This document shows, piece after piece, positions 43,901 to 52,857 of a stretch of DNA of 64,000 nucleotides (positions are counted from its first letter, which is position 1; the number at the start of each line of letters is the position of its first letter). Source of the stretch: Tenacibaculum ovolyticum DSM 18103 (GTDB lineage: Bacteria > Bacteroidota > Bacteroidia > Flavobacteriales > Flavobacteriaceae); contig NZ_KE387163.1 in assembly GCF_000430545.1 (NCBI RefSeq), forward strand, positions 186,001-250,000, in the 5' to 3' direction. The notes below the pieces were generated by a model. That model was not told the origin of the DNA and did no database searches. It worked only from the letters and a program-made list of their open reading frames with translations. A program made the translations under genes and the position numbers.

Positions 43901-43943
43901 AAAAACATAAAACCTTCTCATTTTGAGAAGGTTTTATGTTTTT
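43901..43943. terminator. Long bidirectional terminator between prmC and the amino-oxidase gene
   Basis: The 20-bp arms at 43901-43920 (AAAAACATAAAACCTTCTCA) and 43924-43943 pair perfectly around a 3-base loop, with A- and T-runs at the ends. It serves the convergent genes on both sides. Confidence 0.9.
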
Positions 43944-43987
43944 ACTTCAAATTACATAATAAATTTGCAACCAACTTGTGATATTTT

Positions 43988-45679
43988 TTACTCCGTAGGA
44001 GGAACCAAAATACAAGCTGAATGATTTTCTGTAATAGATCCTAATCCGTAATTATACTTTAACATTTTTTCAGAAGATCGAAGTGAACCATTTACCCATC
44101 CTTGCATATCAGACCAAGTTTCATTACATGTAAAAATATCTTCATTATGTAATGGTTTCGTCATTCTAGAAATAACTTCTCTATCATTAGTATTAAGCCC
44201 CCATTGATGATATGCATGAGGAAAATCATTTTCCCCGTCCCATGAACGGTAACTCGTTAATACAGGTTCAGGAACATAATGTGTGTTAAACAAACTTTTA
44301 ATTTGTTTTATGGCTTCTACTACTACTTTTTTTGAAGCAGGAAATAGGGTTTGTGGTTTTTTAGAATGTTCTTTTTGCAAAGGGCTGTCAAATTTCTCAC
44401 CTACATTTTGTAATCCTTGCCAGAAAATAGTATTCGTAAAATCACAATAAATAGTTAATGCTGCTGGCTTACCGTTATCTGGAGCTCCAGGTTCTGTTTG
44501 TACTGTATAAAAGGGATAAATAGAATTAATAGGTAAATCAGCAAATGAAGGACCTGCTAATACTAAAGGTTGCCCTGTAGAACCGTCTGCCCACCAAGGT
44601 CTATCAAAATAAAGATTGATTTTTAGCAAACTCATAGGTTGAATAGAATTAATATCTTTCCAAAATGTTCTTGAATTTTTATTAAGATTCATCAATGGAG
44701 AGGCTGCAAATAACAAAGACATCGCTTTACTTGGAATTGCAAGAATAACTTGTTTGGCATCCATAATAGATGTCTTAGTATCTTGCTCGAAAACGTATGC
44801 AGAATTACCTTTTTCAGCGATACTTAAATTTACTTTATAAGCTCCTTTTTTACCATTAACCGTATTTACATTGATTCCTGTATGAATCACACCTCCTAGC
44901 TTAGTTACTTCATCTTCTAGTTTACGTATTAAGGAACTAAACCCACGTTTTAAAGTAAAATATTGTGGATTTTCTGGAAAGTCTTCCAAAATTTGCCAAG
45001 CTGCACCAGCATTTGGTAATCCTTGAAAAGGACCACGAAAACCAAGTACTTCGGTTAACATCATAAGGCATTCTTCTGAATATCCCATGCTTCTTATTAA
45101 ACCACCAAGTTGCCATTTATAAAGAGGAATTCCGGCCCACTTAAAATCAAGCCTAAATGTTTGCCAAAACTCAGGTGTGGGCTTTGTAGGTACATTTTCG
45201 ATTCCATTTACATTAAGAATTCTTTGATAAATCACCCCTAAAATTGCACCAGGGCTTTGATTTTGTTCTGCAGGTTCGAGGTCATATAATTCACCCCAAA
45301 TAGCATTATTATTTTCTTCAGATTCAGCTACTGTAAAACTATGGCCTCTAAAAAAATATCTATTGGTTGTCATTGGAAAGTAAACCGCATCTTTACATAA
45401 TCCAAGCGCAGTGAAAAGCGACATCAATTCGGTCATTGAATCTTCAAAACGCATTCCTCCTTCCTCTTCTTTTACTATAGATTTTTTATTATCATAAGGA
45501 TCTTTAATAGCAACCAAATCGGAGTCGAGCCTACCACCTGTACGGTTTAAACGATCAAGAATAACAACCTTTCTTTTGCTATCTTGCTGAAGAAGTCTAT
45601 AAGCAGTATATAAACCTGAAACACCTGCCCCTACAATTAACACATCTGTATTAGTTGTAAGTATTGAATCTGTTTTCAT
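43988..45679 (-). CDS. L-amino-acid-oxidase-like flavin amine oxidase
   Basis: The 563-residue FAD enzyme has VLIVGAGVSGLYTAYRL (13-29), the GGRLDSD and EEEGGMRFEDS segments of the amine-oxidase family and the C-terminal HAYHQWGLN and CNETWSDMQGWVNGSL, which bind FAD. It resembles the second half of the fused oxidase at 18620-21715, though the two are not close copies. It should oxidise an amino acid to the keto acid with release of ammonia and hydrogen peroxide. Upstream, 77 bp away on the same strand, is a beta-barrel heme-type protein that may be its partner. Confidence 0.82.
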   Translation of the reverse strand: MKTDSILTTNTDVLIVGAGVSGLYTAYRLLQQDSKRKVVILDRLNRTGGRLDSDLVAIKDPYDNKKSIVKEEEGGMRFEDSMTELMSLFTALGLCKDAVYFPMTTNRYFFRGHSFTVAESEENNNAIWGELYDLEPAEQNQSPGAILGVIYQRILNVNGIENVPTKPTPEFWQTFRLDFKWAGIPLYKWQLGGLIRSMGYSEECLMMLTEVLGFRGPFQGLPNAGAAWQILEDFPENPQYFTLKRGFSSLIRKLEDEVTKLGGVIHTGINVNTVNGKKGAYKVNLSIAEKGNSAYVFEQDTKTSIMDAKQVILAIPSKAMSLLFAASPLMNLNKNSRTFWKDINSIQPMSLLKINLYFDRPWWADGSTGQPLVLAGPSFADLPINSIYPFYTVQTEPGAPDNGKPAALTIYCDFTNTIFWQGLQNVGEKFDSPLQKEHSKKPQTLFPASKKVVVEAIKQIKSLFNTHYVPEPVLTSYRSWDGENDFPHAYHQWGLNTNDREVISRMTKPLHNEDIFTCNETWSDMQGWVNGSLRSSEKMLKYNYGLGSITENHSACILVPPTE

Positions 45680-45756
45680 AAGTAATATTGTTTAAATTAT
45701 TTGTGATTGTTAGTGTAACCATTTGAGTTGCTACATCTTTTTGAATTAAGTTGCCC

Positions 45757-47007
45757 TTATCCACGACGAGAATGTCCCATTGGGCAAACTACAGAACCAG
45801 TTTCTTTACTTATTTCATCTGGAGCATCCATTGGTAATTCAATCGATTTAAAACGCTTGTTTAACGGAATATCCTTCTCGCGTCGTAACGTATTAACCTG
45901 AATATGTGGCCACAATGTTGTACCTCCAGTTGAACCAAACATAAACTCGAAATCTACAATTTGCTCATATTGTAGTTGCTCAATAATATTCCCCGTTTCC
46001 TCGTCAACAATCTCCTCTAACCACATACGATAACGCATTCTTGTTACTTTACAATAACGATCAATCATTACGTTATTTATTGTACCACCCTGATGACCTG
46101 TCTCATGAAATGTATCTAATTCGATCATATCATATTTTTTAAATTTCAATCCTTCGTTAGCATCGCTCAACTTCAAATTTGGCTGAACTGTAAATGGAAA
46201 CTTAGCACCAAAATCATCATAATTAAAAATACTTTCAAAATAAGCACGTCCACTATTAACACCTCCATCTTCTTGCTCTTCACGAGGTAACTCGGTCCAT
46301 GCTGGCTTCTCGCGCGATCCTTGAATCAAGTCTTTCTCAGGATTAATTCCCATACTCGGTGATACTGCGAGGTATTGTTGTTCCCAAAGATTAGCTATAT
46401 GAGGAGCACTATCTTTTCCCGACTCTTTTATATTACCCGTCAAATGAATGGTTGTACCGTGTGGAATTACACCTGATCGCGAAATTTGATACGGAGGCAC
46501 ATACTGTGGACCAAGCTCACCAGGTCCCATTACAGGTTCCCCTCCATCAGTCTCTATTGATTCTTCATCAGATGTATGCTTAAACATCGTTGGTGGGTTT
46601 TGATACGGACTATCAGAGCGCCAAGGCATCTCATGGTCTCCCAACCAAAGATACATACCGTTTTCAAAGTGCTGAAGCCCTCCTTCATTATCTACAATTG
46701 CTGTTTCATACTTAACGGCTGCATTAAATTGCTCATTAGACCCTGCACGATTACGAACAGGTGCATTCACTTTTGTGAACTTTAACTGCTCTCTATACTC
46801 TTGAGATTTAAAGTGGAAAACACCAAAGATAGTTTCTGAAGATGTTCCGGGTGAAGGCATAGGAGTGGTATGCAACCCAGTAGGTCCACCTTTCCAATTA
46901 ACCCAAGTTCCATGGAGTTTAGATAAAATACCGAACTGTGGATCTTTTGGAAGTCCTTCCTCCCATTCTTTATAAGGTTTAACTGATGATTTTTGTGGAT
47001 TTTTCAT
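45757..47007 (-). CDS. Beta-barrel, possibly heme-binding protein paired with the amino-acid oxidase
   Basis: The 416-residue soluble protein has no signal peptide. LSKLHGTWVNWKGGPTGLH, then QLKFTKVNAPVRNRAGSNE and NEGGLQHFENGMYLWLGD resemble lipocalin-like barrels of the nitrobindin type, but the family is not certain. Two similar halves may be present (about 20-220 and 220-400). The gene is upstream of the L-amino-acid-oxidase gene, so it may bind or remove peroxide or carry a cofactor; this is inference. Alternatives include a decarboxylase-like or a scaffold protein. Confidence 0.6.
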   Translation of the reverse strand: MKNPQKSSVKPYKEWEEGLPKDPQFGILSKLHGTWVNWKGGPTGLHTTPMPSPGTSSETIFGVFHFKSQEYREQLKFTKVNAPVRNRAGSNEQFNAAVKYETAIVDNEGGLQHFENGMYLWLGDHEMPWRSDSPYQNPPTMFKHTSDEESIETDGGEPVMGPGELGPQYVPPYQISRSGVIPHGTTIHLTGNIKESGKDSAPHIANLWEQQYLAVSPSMGINPEKDLIQGSREKPAWTELPREEQEDGGVNSGRAYFESIFNYDDFGAKFPFTVQPNLKLSDANEGLKFKKYDMIELDTFHETGHQGGTINNVMIDRYCKVTRMRYRMWLEEIVDEETGNIIEQLQYEQIVDFEFMFGSTGGTTLWPHIQVNTLRREKDIPLNKRFKSIELPMDAPDEISKETGSVVCPMGHSRRG

Positions 47008-47530
47008 TTTGTTAGTTGTTTATGACAGGTTACTTTATATGTAGTTAATTTATTTTGTTCATTTGTTTTAATAAAACTCTATTCATATTATATTCATTTT
47101 CGGAAATTCAGTAATAACTACACTTAAATTTTTGAATAATTTTTGTGAATTTTCTTTATGTAATTTTACAAAAAAGCAAATTGACTTTTTTTTAACACAT
47201 TAAAAATCAACTTATAATATTACTTTTCATTTTATGAACTAAAGTTAAAATTTGAAAACAGAAGAAGTAAAAAAAATGTCACGAACGTATGATTTTCCAT
47301 TGTGAGCGCGAGTAATCATGTAGATATGAAAGTTTGACTTTATTTCATAAAGCTAATTTGTAGATTAATTAGCTAAAAGTTAATAGTGGTTTTTATTAAA
47401 ACAGCTTCAACTTTTAATTATCAGGATAAAAAATACCTACTATTATTTACACATCCATTAAGTGTATCATTGAATGAAAATAATACACTGTACTCCATAA
47501 TCATAAAAACACTGATAATTAAAATAAAAA

Positions 47531-47550
47531 AAACTACTTAAAAGTAGTTT
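47531..47550 (-). terminator. Terminator of the MocR-family gene
   Basis: The stem AAACTACTT/AAGTAGTTT with a two-base loop is followed by TTTTTTTATTTT on the minus strand. It lies 50 bp after the stop at 47601. The rest of 47008-47530 holds no supported gene and no clear TAnnTTTG promoter. Confidence 0.7.
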
Positions 47551-47600
47551 ATAAATAGTCAATTACATATTTTTTTTGAGTAACAATAAAATGCTTACAA

Positions 47601-49082
47601 CTAATTTTTAAGTAACCTCATGGTGTTTGTTAACTTATAAATGAGCTCTTGTATTTCTTTATTATTATAAGCAGCGAAGCCAATTCTTATACCGTTGTGT
47701 TTTGTATTCGCAAAATCATAGCGTTGCCATTGCCCTATTGCTAGTTTTTGTGTTTCAGCTATTTCAGAAACTTTTTTCCATGAATATCGCTTATCTAAAA
47801 CAAGCCATACAGCCATTCCTCCTTTAGGAATATCAAAATGAAAATAACCTCCTAAATGTTCCGTTAATAACGAACAAAACAAATCTCGTCGTTGTTTATA
47901 TATCTTTATGACCTTTCTAATATGCCTATCTAAGTCACCAGATTTAATAAATTCAGCAAAAGTAAGCTCCAATAAAGCATCTCCTTGTCTATCTACATAG
48001 CGCCTGTGATTAGAAGCTTCATCTATAAACGTTTTTGAAGCTATTAAATAACCAATTCTAAAAACTGGAGCAACTGTTTTACAAACAGAACCTATATAAA
48101 TAACATTTCCATTAACATCATGACTCGCTAGTGGTAAAATTGGTGAATGATTGTAGTTAAAATCATAATCGTAATCATCTTCTATAACTGCAAATTGATA
48201 TATTTTAGAAAGGTTTAATAAATGAATTCGCCTTTCTGCAGATAATGTTACCGTAGTTGGATGGTGATGGTGAGAGGTAACATACAATGCTTTTATTACT
48301 TGTTTTTTACATAATTTTTCTAATTCAGAAATACATAAACCTTCTTTATCTACAGGAATACGCATGATTGTTGCTTTTCGTTCTAAAAAAGTTACATCTG
48401 CCGAAGGATAATTTGTTTCACCCACCACTATAACATCTTCTTTTTTTAATAATAATTGAGCACTAAGCCATATTCCCATTTGACTCCCTCTAGTTATCAA
48501 TAAATTGTCTTTTGTTATTTGTAAACCTCTTGTTGCGTTTAAATACGCTACTAAAACTGCTCGTAAATTATCGTTTCCATAGGTAGAACCATAAGATAAA
48601 TGCAAATGAATGTCTTTTTTACTTGCTATTTTCCTGTAAATCCTCCCTATTTCGATAGTTGGAGTTAATCTTCCATCAGAAATTCCATCATTCAAAAACA
48701 ACGTCTCGTTTTCTTTTTTTTCTGGTAAGTTTAAATTCTCAAATCCATTACTGTAAAAAGAAAATCCTGTTGTGGTATTTTTTTTACTTTCACTAATACC
48801 TTCATTATTTTCACGCTGCAGCAAAGGTAAATCAGCTCTTACAAAGGTTCCTTTTTTAGGTATAGAAGCAATCCAACCCTGTAAATCTAACTCCTCATAA
48901 GAAGAAACAATTGTTTTTCGATGCACGTTTAAAAGTTCCGCTAAACTCCTAGTTCCAGGTAATTTGGTGTTTGCAGGAAGCTTACCTTGATTTATAAAAT
49001 TAATAAACTGATTAGAAATTTGTATGTAAATTGATTGACTACTATTTCTATCTATTTTAAAACTGGTTTTATAAGGAAACAT
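47601..49082 (-). CDS. MocR-family (GntR-aminotransferase fusion) transcriptional regulator
   Basis: The 493-residue protein has an N-terminal winged helix (about 10-80, with TKLPGTRSLAELLNVHRKTI). The C-terminal aminotransferase-like half contains VIEDDYDYDFNYNHSPILPL, the PLP lysine in YIGSVCKTVAPVFRIGYLIA and a final Arg region GIRIGFAAYN. MocR proteins sense PLP-linked amino compounds. Its neighbourhood suggests control of the amine-oxidase operon (about 590 bp downstream) or of the divergent DinB operon. Confidence 0.85.
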   Translation of the reverse strand: MFPYKTSFKIDRNSSQSIYIQISNQFINFINQGKLPANTKLPGTRSLAELLNVHRKTIVSSYEELDLQGWIASIPKKGTFVRADLPLLQRENNEGISESKKNTTTGFSFYSNGFENLNLPEKKENETLFLNDGISDGRLTPTIEIGRIYRKIASKKDIHLHLSYGSTYGNDNLRAVLVAYLNATRGLQITKDNLLITRGSQMGIWLSAQLLLKKEDVIVVGETNYPSADVTFLERKATIMRIPVDKEGLCISELEKLCKKQVIKALYVTSHHHHPTTVTLSAERRIHLLNLSKIYQFAVIEDDYDYDFNYNHSPILPLASHDVNGNVIYIGSVCKTVAPVFRIGYLIASKTFIDEASNHRRYVDRQGDALLELTFAEFIKSGDLDRHIRKVIKIYKQRRDLFCSLLTEHLGGYFHFDIPKGGMAVWLVLDKRYSWKKVSEIAETQKLAIGQWQRYDFANTKHNGIRIGFAAYNNKEIQELIYKLTNTMRLLKN

Positions 49083-49114
49083 CTGGACTACTAGTTATTT
49101 TAATTCTGGATTAC

Positions 49115-49199
49115 TTAAACACTCCATAAAACTACTAATTTTGATGAAATAAAATTATCATTACTTTTAAAAATAACAAATTTTAATAGAAGTGTTTAA
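49115..49199. promoter_or_regulatory. Inverted operator-like words between the MocR gene and the DinB operon
   Basis: TTAAACACT (49115-49123) is the inverse of AGTGTTTAA (49191-49199), 67 bp apart, in the 158-bp gap between divergent genes. The spacing and place fit two binding sites of a dimeric regulator, most simply MocR itself. Confidence 0.4.
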
Positions 49200-49240
49200 T
49201 TAGTTTTAAAAGAGAAGTAGAATTATAAAATAATAATATT

Positions 49241-49759
49241 ATGATTAAACAAGATTTACAACAAACAGAATATAACGAATACTTTGGCAAATACATTGGT
49301 AAGGTTAGTGAAAACACCGAATTAATTACTGGTTTCGAAAACGATAAGAAAATGGTTATTGATTTCTTCACTGGCGTACCTAAAGATAAATTAGAATACC
49401 GCTACGAAGCAAAAAAATGGAGTATCAAGGAAGTTTTACAGCATATTATCGACACTGAACGTATATTTATGTATCGTTTGTTAAGAATTGCTAGAAAAGA
49501 TACAACAGCATTAGCCGGGTTTGATCAAGATATTTACATAGATCCTTCTCAAGCAAATAATAAAACACTAGAAACATTAATTCATGAATTTACAATAACA
49601 AGAATGTATTCATTAAACTTAATTAATAGTATTTCTGATGAAAATTTACAAAATATAGGTACTGCTAGTGATAGTATTGTTTCTGCAAGAGCTTGTGCTT
49701 TTATTTTATTAGGACACAGTATTTGGCATATAGATATTATAAAGCAACGTTATTTATAA
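49241..49759 (+). CDS. DinB-family (DfsB) protein
   Basis: The 172-residue protein forms a four-helix bundle. Metal-ligand histidines are in VLQHIIDTERIFMYRL and in LLGHSIWHIDIIKQRY (HSIWH), as in DinB/YfiT-type thiol-dependent enzymes. The substrate is unknown; family members use glutathione, bacillithiol or mycothiol. Its stop overlaps the next gene's ATG (TAATG), starting a four-gene operon. Confidence 0.8.
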   Translation: MIKQDLQQTEYNEYFGKYIGKVSENTELITGFENDKKMVIDFFTGVPKDKLEYRYEAKKWSIKEVLQHIIDTERIFMYRLLRIARKDTTALAGFDQDIYIDPSQANNKTLETLIHEFTITRMYSLNLINSISDENLQNIGTASDSIVSARACAFILLGHSIWHIDIIKQRYL

Positions 49760-50049
49760 TGCTGGCTATTAAACCTAATTGCGAACATTGCAATAAGGAT
49801 TTACCAAACACTTCTACAGAAGCAATGATTTGCTCGTTTGAATGTACTTATTGTAAAAATTGCGCTATTCAAATATTCAAGAATGTATGCCCTAGTTGTA
49901 GTGGTAATTTTGTTGAACGTCCAATTCGTCCATCAATAATGATTAAAAAATACCCAGCTTCTACAAAACGAGTTTTTAAGCCAAAAGATTTAGAAATAAC
50001 TAAAGTAAATTCAGAAGAGTTTAAAAGTATTCTTCCAGAAAAAAGATAA
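49759..50049 (+). CDS. DUF1272 zinc-binding protein
   Basis: The 97-residue protein starts MLAIKPNCEHCNKDLPNTS; the longer frame from 49693 lies inside the DinB gene and is not used. Four CxxC/CxxxC pairs (CEHC, CSFECTYCKNC, CPSCSG) indicate one or two zinc sites of the DUF1272 family. Function unknown. It is immediately followed by a GNAT gene. Confidence 0.82.
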   Translation: MLAIKPNCEHCNKDLPNTSTEAMICSFECTYCKNCAIQIFKNVCPSCSGNFVERPIRPSIMIKKYPASTKRVFKPKDLEITKVNSEEFKSILPEKR

Positions 50050-50565
50050 ATGATTAATATAAAAACAGCAAAAGTAACTGACGCAGAAGTTTTAGCGCTA
50101 TTAGGTAGAATAACATATTCTGAATCTCATGGGCATTTCATAGATGATAAAAACGATTTATTAAAATTCTTAAATAACTCATTCTCTATTACTGAAATTA
50201 AAAATCAACTTAAAAACACTAATAATCTTTTTTACATTTTATATGTTGATGATTTTCCTGTTGGTTATACAAAATTAGTATTAAATGAATTGCATGAAAG
50301 TGTAAAAGCTAACAGCTCTTGCAGATTAGAAAAAATTTACATTTTGAATGATTTTTTGCCTTTAAAATTAGGTCAACATTTATTTGATTTTATAGTAGGA
50401 AAAGCTATTGAGCATCAGTTTAAAAATATTTGGCTCTCTGTATACATAAAAAATTTCAGAGCAATTAATTTCTATAAAAAAAACGGATTCGAAATAACAG
50501 GAACGTTAGACTATATAGTAAATAATAAAAAATATGAAAACTTTGTTTACGCTAAAAAAATATAA
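50050..50565 (+). CDS. GNAT-family N-acetyltransferase
   Basis: The 171-residue protein has a GNAT fold with LEKIYILNDFLPLKLGQHLF (acetyl-CoA loop region) and YIKNFRAINFYKKNGFEI. It starts directly after the stop of the DUF1272 gene and 2 bp separate it from the flavin-binding protein gene, so it belongs to the same operon. The acceptor is unknown. Confidence 0.8.
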   Translation: MINIKTAKVTDAEVLALLGRITYSESHGHFIDDKNDLLKFLNNSFSITEIKNQLKNTNNLFYILYVDDFPVGYTKLVLNELHESVKANSSCRLEKIYILNDFLPLKLGQHLFDFIVGKAIEHQFKNIWLSVYIKNFRAINFYKKNGFEITGTLDYIVNNKKYENFVYAKKI

Positions 50566-50567
50566 AT

Positions 50568-51227
50568 ATGAAAGAATATTCAAAGTCTAAATTAAATAGA
50601 GTAAAACGTGGTCAAAACAGAGCAACATATGATGTTGAGAAGATTAACACTATTTTAGATGCTGGGTTTATTGGTTATGTAAGTTATGTATATCAAGGTC
50701 GTGCAATTACATTACCAATGGGATATGGACGAAAAGATAATAAAATTTACTTACATGGTTCTCAGGCTAACAGAATGTTATTAGCATTACTAGAAGCTAA
50801 AGAAATGAGCATGACTGTTATGCATTTAGATGCATTGGTTTTAGCAAGATCTGGATTGCATCATTCTGTAAATTACCGTTCTGCAACCTTATTTGGAACT
50901 GTTAAAAAACTAGAAGATTCTACAGAGAAAGACGAAGCTCTTTTTTGCTTTATGGAACATATGATGAAAGGTCGTTGGGACGGAATTAGAGAAATGCATC
51001 AAGAAGAATTAGACAGAACTTTAGTAATTGAAATGACTATAGAAACTGCTTCTGCAAAAATTAGAGATGTTGGTGTTGCTGATGAACCAGAAGATTATGA
51101 CTTAGATGTTTGGGCTGGTTTAGTTCCATTAAAACAAATAGCCTTACCTCCTATTTCTGATGAAAAACTAAAGGATGAAATAGAAATTCCTAAGCATGTT
51201 ATTGATTATTATACTAAAAATAAATAG
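50568..51227 (+). CDS. Pyridoxamine 5'-phosphate oxidase family (FMN split-barrel) protein
   Basis: The 219-residue protein follows the Pyridox_ox_2 pattern: INTILDAGFIGYVSYVYQGR, AITLPMGYGRKDNKIYLHGS, then VMHLDALVLARSGLHHSVNY. It probably binds FMN, or heme as in the HugZ branch, as a dimer. Members act in detoxification, including nitroimidazole reduction. Last gene of the DinB operon; no terminator with a clear stem follows. Confidence 0.83.
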   Translation: MKEYSKSKLNRVKRGQNRATYDVEKINTILDAGFIGYVSYVYQGRAITLPMGYGRKDNKIYLHGSQANRMLLALLEAKEMSMTVMHLDALVLARSGLHHSVNYRSATLFGTVKKLEDSTEKDEALFCFMEHMMKGRWDGIREMHQEELDRTLVIEMTIETASAKIRDVGVADEPEDYDLDVWAGLVPLKQIALPPISDEKLKDEIEIPKHVIDYYTKNK

Positions 51228-51272
51228 TACTTTCGTTCGTTTTATTTAAAAACCCCCTTAAAATAATTAATT

Positions 51273-51743
51273 ATGACCTTAAAAAACACGATTCTAGCAC
51301 TATTCTCTACAATTTTATTTATTTCATGTAGTAGTGATTCTTCAACTGACGATTTAAATTTAGAAGAAAATTTAACAATCACACAAGAAATACACAAACT
51401 AGTTAATGAATACAGAGTAAGTAAAGGAAAAGTAACCGTGGAATTTAATGATGCTGCAGCCAAAATAGCTTTAACTCATACTGAATATATGATAAGTATA
51501 AATGAGATAAATCACGATAAATTAGATAATCGCTTTAAAGAATTGCAAACTTTAGATAATGCTAAAGCAATTGCTGAAAATGTTGCTTCTCGTCAAAAAA
51601 CCGCTTCTGAAGTTGTACAAGGTTGGATAAATAGTGATGGACATAGAAAAAATATTGAAGGTAACTATTCTCACACTGGTATTGGTGTGAAAAAAAGTGC
51701 TAATGGGCATTATTTTTTTACTCAAATTTTTTATTCAAAATAA
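51273..51743 (+). CDS. CAP-domain (SCP/PR-1) lipoprotein
   Basis: The 156-residue protein has a lipobox signal (MTLKNTILALFSTILFISCS) and a CAP domain with HKLVNEYRVSKGKVTVEFND, IALTHTEYM, AENVASRQ and a HRKNIEGNYSHTGIG end. Secreted CAP proteins bind small hydrophobic molecules or act on the cell wall; no function can be assigned. The gene is followed directly by a MITE-like repeat. Confidence 0.85.
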   Translation: MTLKNTILALFSTILFISCSSDSSTDDLNLEENLTITQEIHKLVNEYRVSKGKVTVEFNDAAAKIALTHTEYMISINEINHDKLDNRFKELQTLDNAKAIAENVASRQKTASEVVQGWINSDGHRKNIEGNYSHTGIGVKKSANGHYFFTQIFYSK

Positions 51744-51745
51744 AA

Positions 51746-51926
51746 TTATAGAGGTCAATAGATAATTACCTATACTTTAATTAAAACACCTTGAGAAATG
51801 TCTGATTGAGCACAACTTTCAACAAGCTAATAGCTCTCGATTGCACTCGAACTAACAATAAAAGTTTCGATACTTAACTTAAAGTCAAGTGTCTAATTAA
51901 ATTTATTTAACTACTGACCTCTATAA
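51746..51926. mobile_element. MITE-like 181-bp non-coding element with 12-bp terminal inverted repeats
   Basis: TTATAGAGGTCA (51746-51757) and TGACCTCTATAA (51915-51926) are perfect inverses, and the similarity continues inward with mismatches for about 10 more bp. The interior is non-coding and contains CTCGATTGCACTCGAAC, similar to the inverse of the GGAGTTTAT repeats. It fills almost exactly the gap between the CAP-domain and ATP-grasp genes. No transposase is encoded. Confidence 0.6.
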
Positions 51927-51951
51927 AATTAATTGTTTTAAAAAATAAATC

Positions 51952-52857
51952 ATGAAAAATTATGATGTTGTAATTCTTACTGATAAAGACCATGTACAAC
52001 CAAAAGAGATTACTGTTTACAAGCAAAATGTCTTAGATGAAGATAATTATGTAAAAAATGCTCTAGAAAAATTAAACTTAAAAGTAGGACGATTTTCTTG
52101 GGATGATACTACTTTCGATTGGACAACCACCAAATATGTACTCTTTAGAAGTACTTGGGATTATTTTAATCGATATGCTGAATTTTCTATCTGGCTTAAT
52201 AAAATAAGCAAGCAAACCACTTTATTAAATTCAGAAAAAACCATTCGTTGGAATATAGACAAACACTACTTATTAGATTTACAGAAAAAAGGAATCCATA
52301 TTTGTGAATCTTATTTTATTGATGCATTAGAAACTAAAAGTTTACAAGAATTAGCTGTCGATCATCAGCTCACAGAGTTTGTTTTAAAACCCTGTATTTC
52401 AGGAGGCGGAAGACATACTTATAAGATTAACCAAAACAACATTCTTAAACACGAAACTATTTTTTCAGAACTTATTGCTAAAGAAGCGATGATTATTCAA
52501 CCTTTTCAGCACAACATTGTTACAAAAGGGGAAATTTCATTAATGGTCATGAATGGAGATTTCACACACGCAGTTTTAAAAATTGCAAAAAAAGGAGATT
52601 TTAGAGTTCAAGATGATTTTGGAGGAACAGTAAGTGATTATTTACCTTCACAGGTTGAAATTGACTTCGCTGAAAATGCAATAAAAGCATGTAAAGAGCT
52701 TCCTATTTATGCCAGAGTTGATGTTTTTACAGATAACAATGGTAAATTAGCAATTGCAGAATTAGAGTTAATAGAGCCCGAATTATGGTTTAGAAGAAAT
52801 TCAGAGGCTGCTAATGAATTAGCAAAGGGTATTAAAGCATTAATAAATGAAGAATAA
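51952..52857 (+). CDS. ATP-grasp ligase-like protein
   Basis: The 301-residue protein follows the ATP-grasp fold: FVLKPCISGGGRHTYKI in the phosphate-loop area, AMIIQPFQHNIVTKGEISLMV with metal-coordinating residues, and YARVDVFTDNNGKLAIAELELIEPELWF at the metal-binding end. Relatives join an acid to an amine or thiol with ATP. The substrate is unknown. It overlaps the next gene by 11 bp. Confidence 0.83.
   Translation: MKNYDVVILTDKDHVQPKEITVYKQNVLDEDNYVKNALEKLNLKVGRFSWDDTTFDWTTTKYVLFRSTWDYFNRYAEFSIWLNKISKQTTLLNSEKTIRWNIDKHYLLDLQKKGIHICESYFIDALETKSLQELAVDHQLTEFVLKPCISGGGRHTYKINQNNILKHETIFSELIAKEAMIIQPFQHNIVTKGEISLMVMNGDFTHAVLKIAKKGDFRVQDDFGGTVSDYLPSQVEIDFAENAIKACKELPIYARVDVFTDNNGKLAIAELELIEPELWFRRNSEAANELAKGIKALINEE

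Noticed and set aside
49693..49758. Longer start for the DUF1272 protein
   Set aside because: It would run inside the DinB gene; the ATG at 49759 overlapping the DinB stop gives the normal family start.
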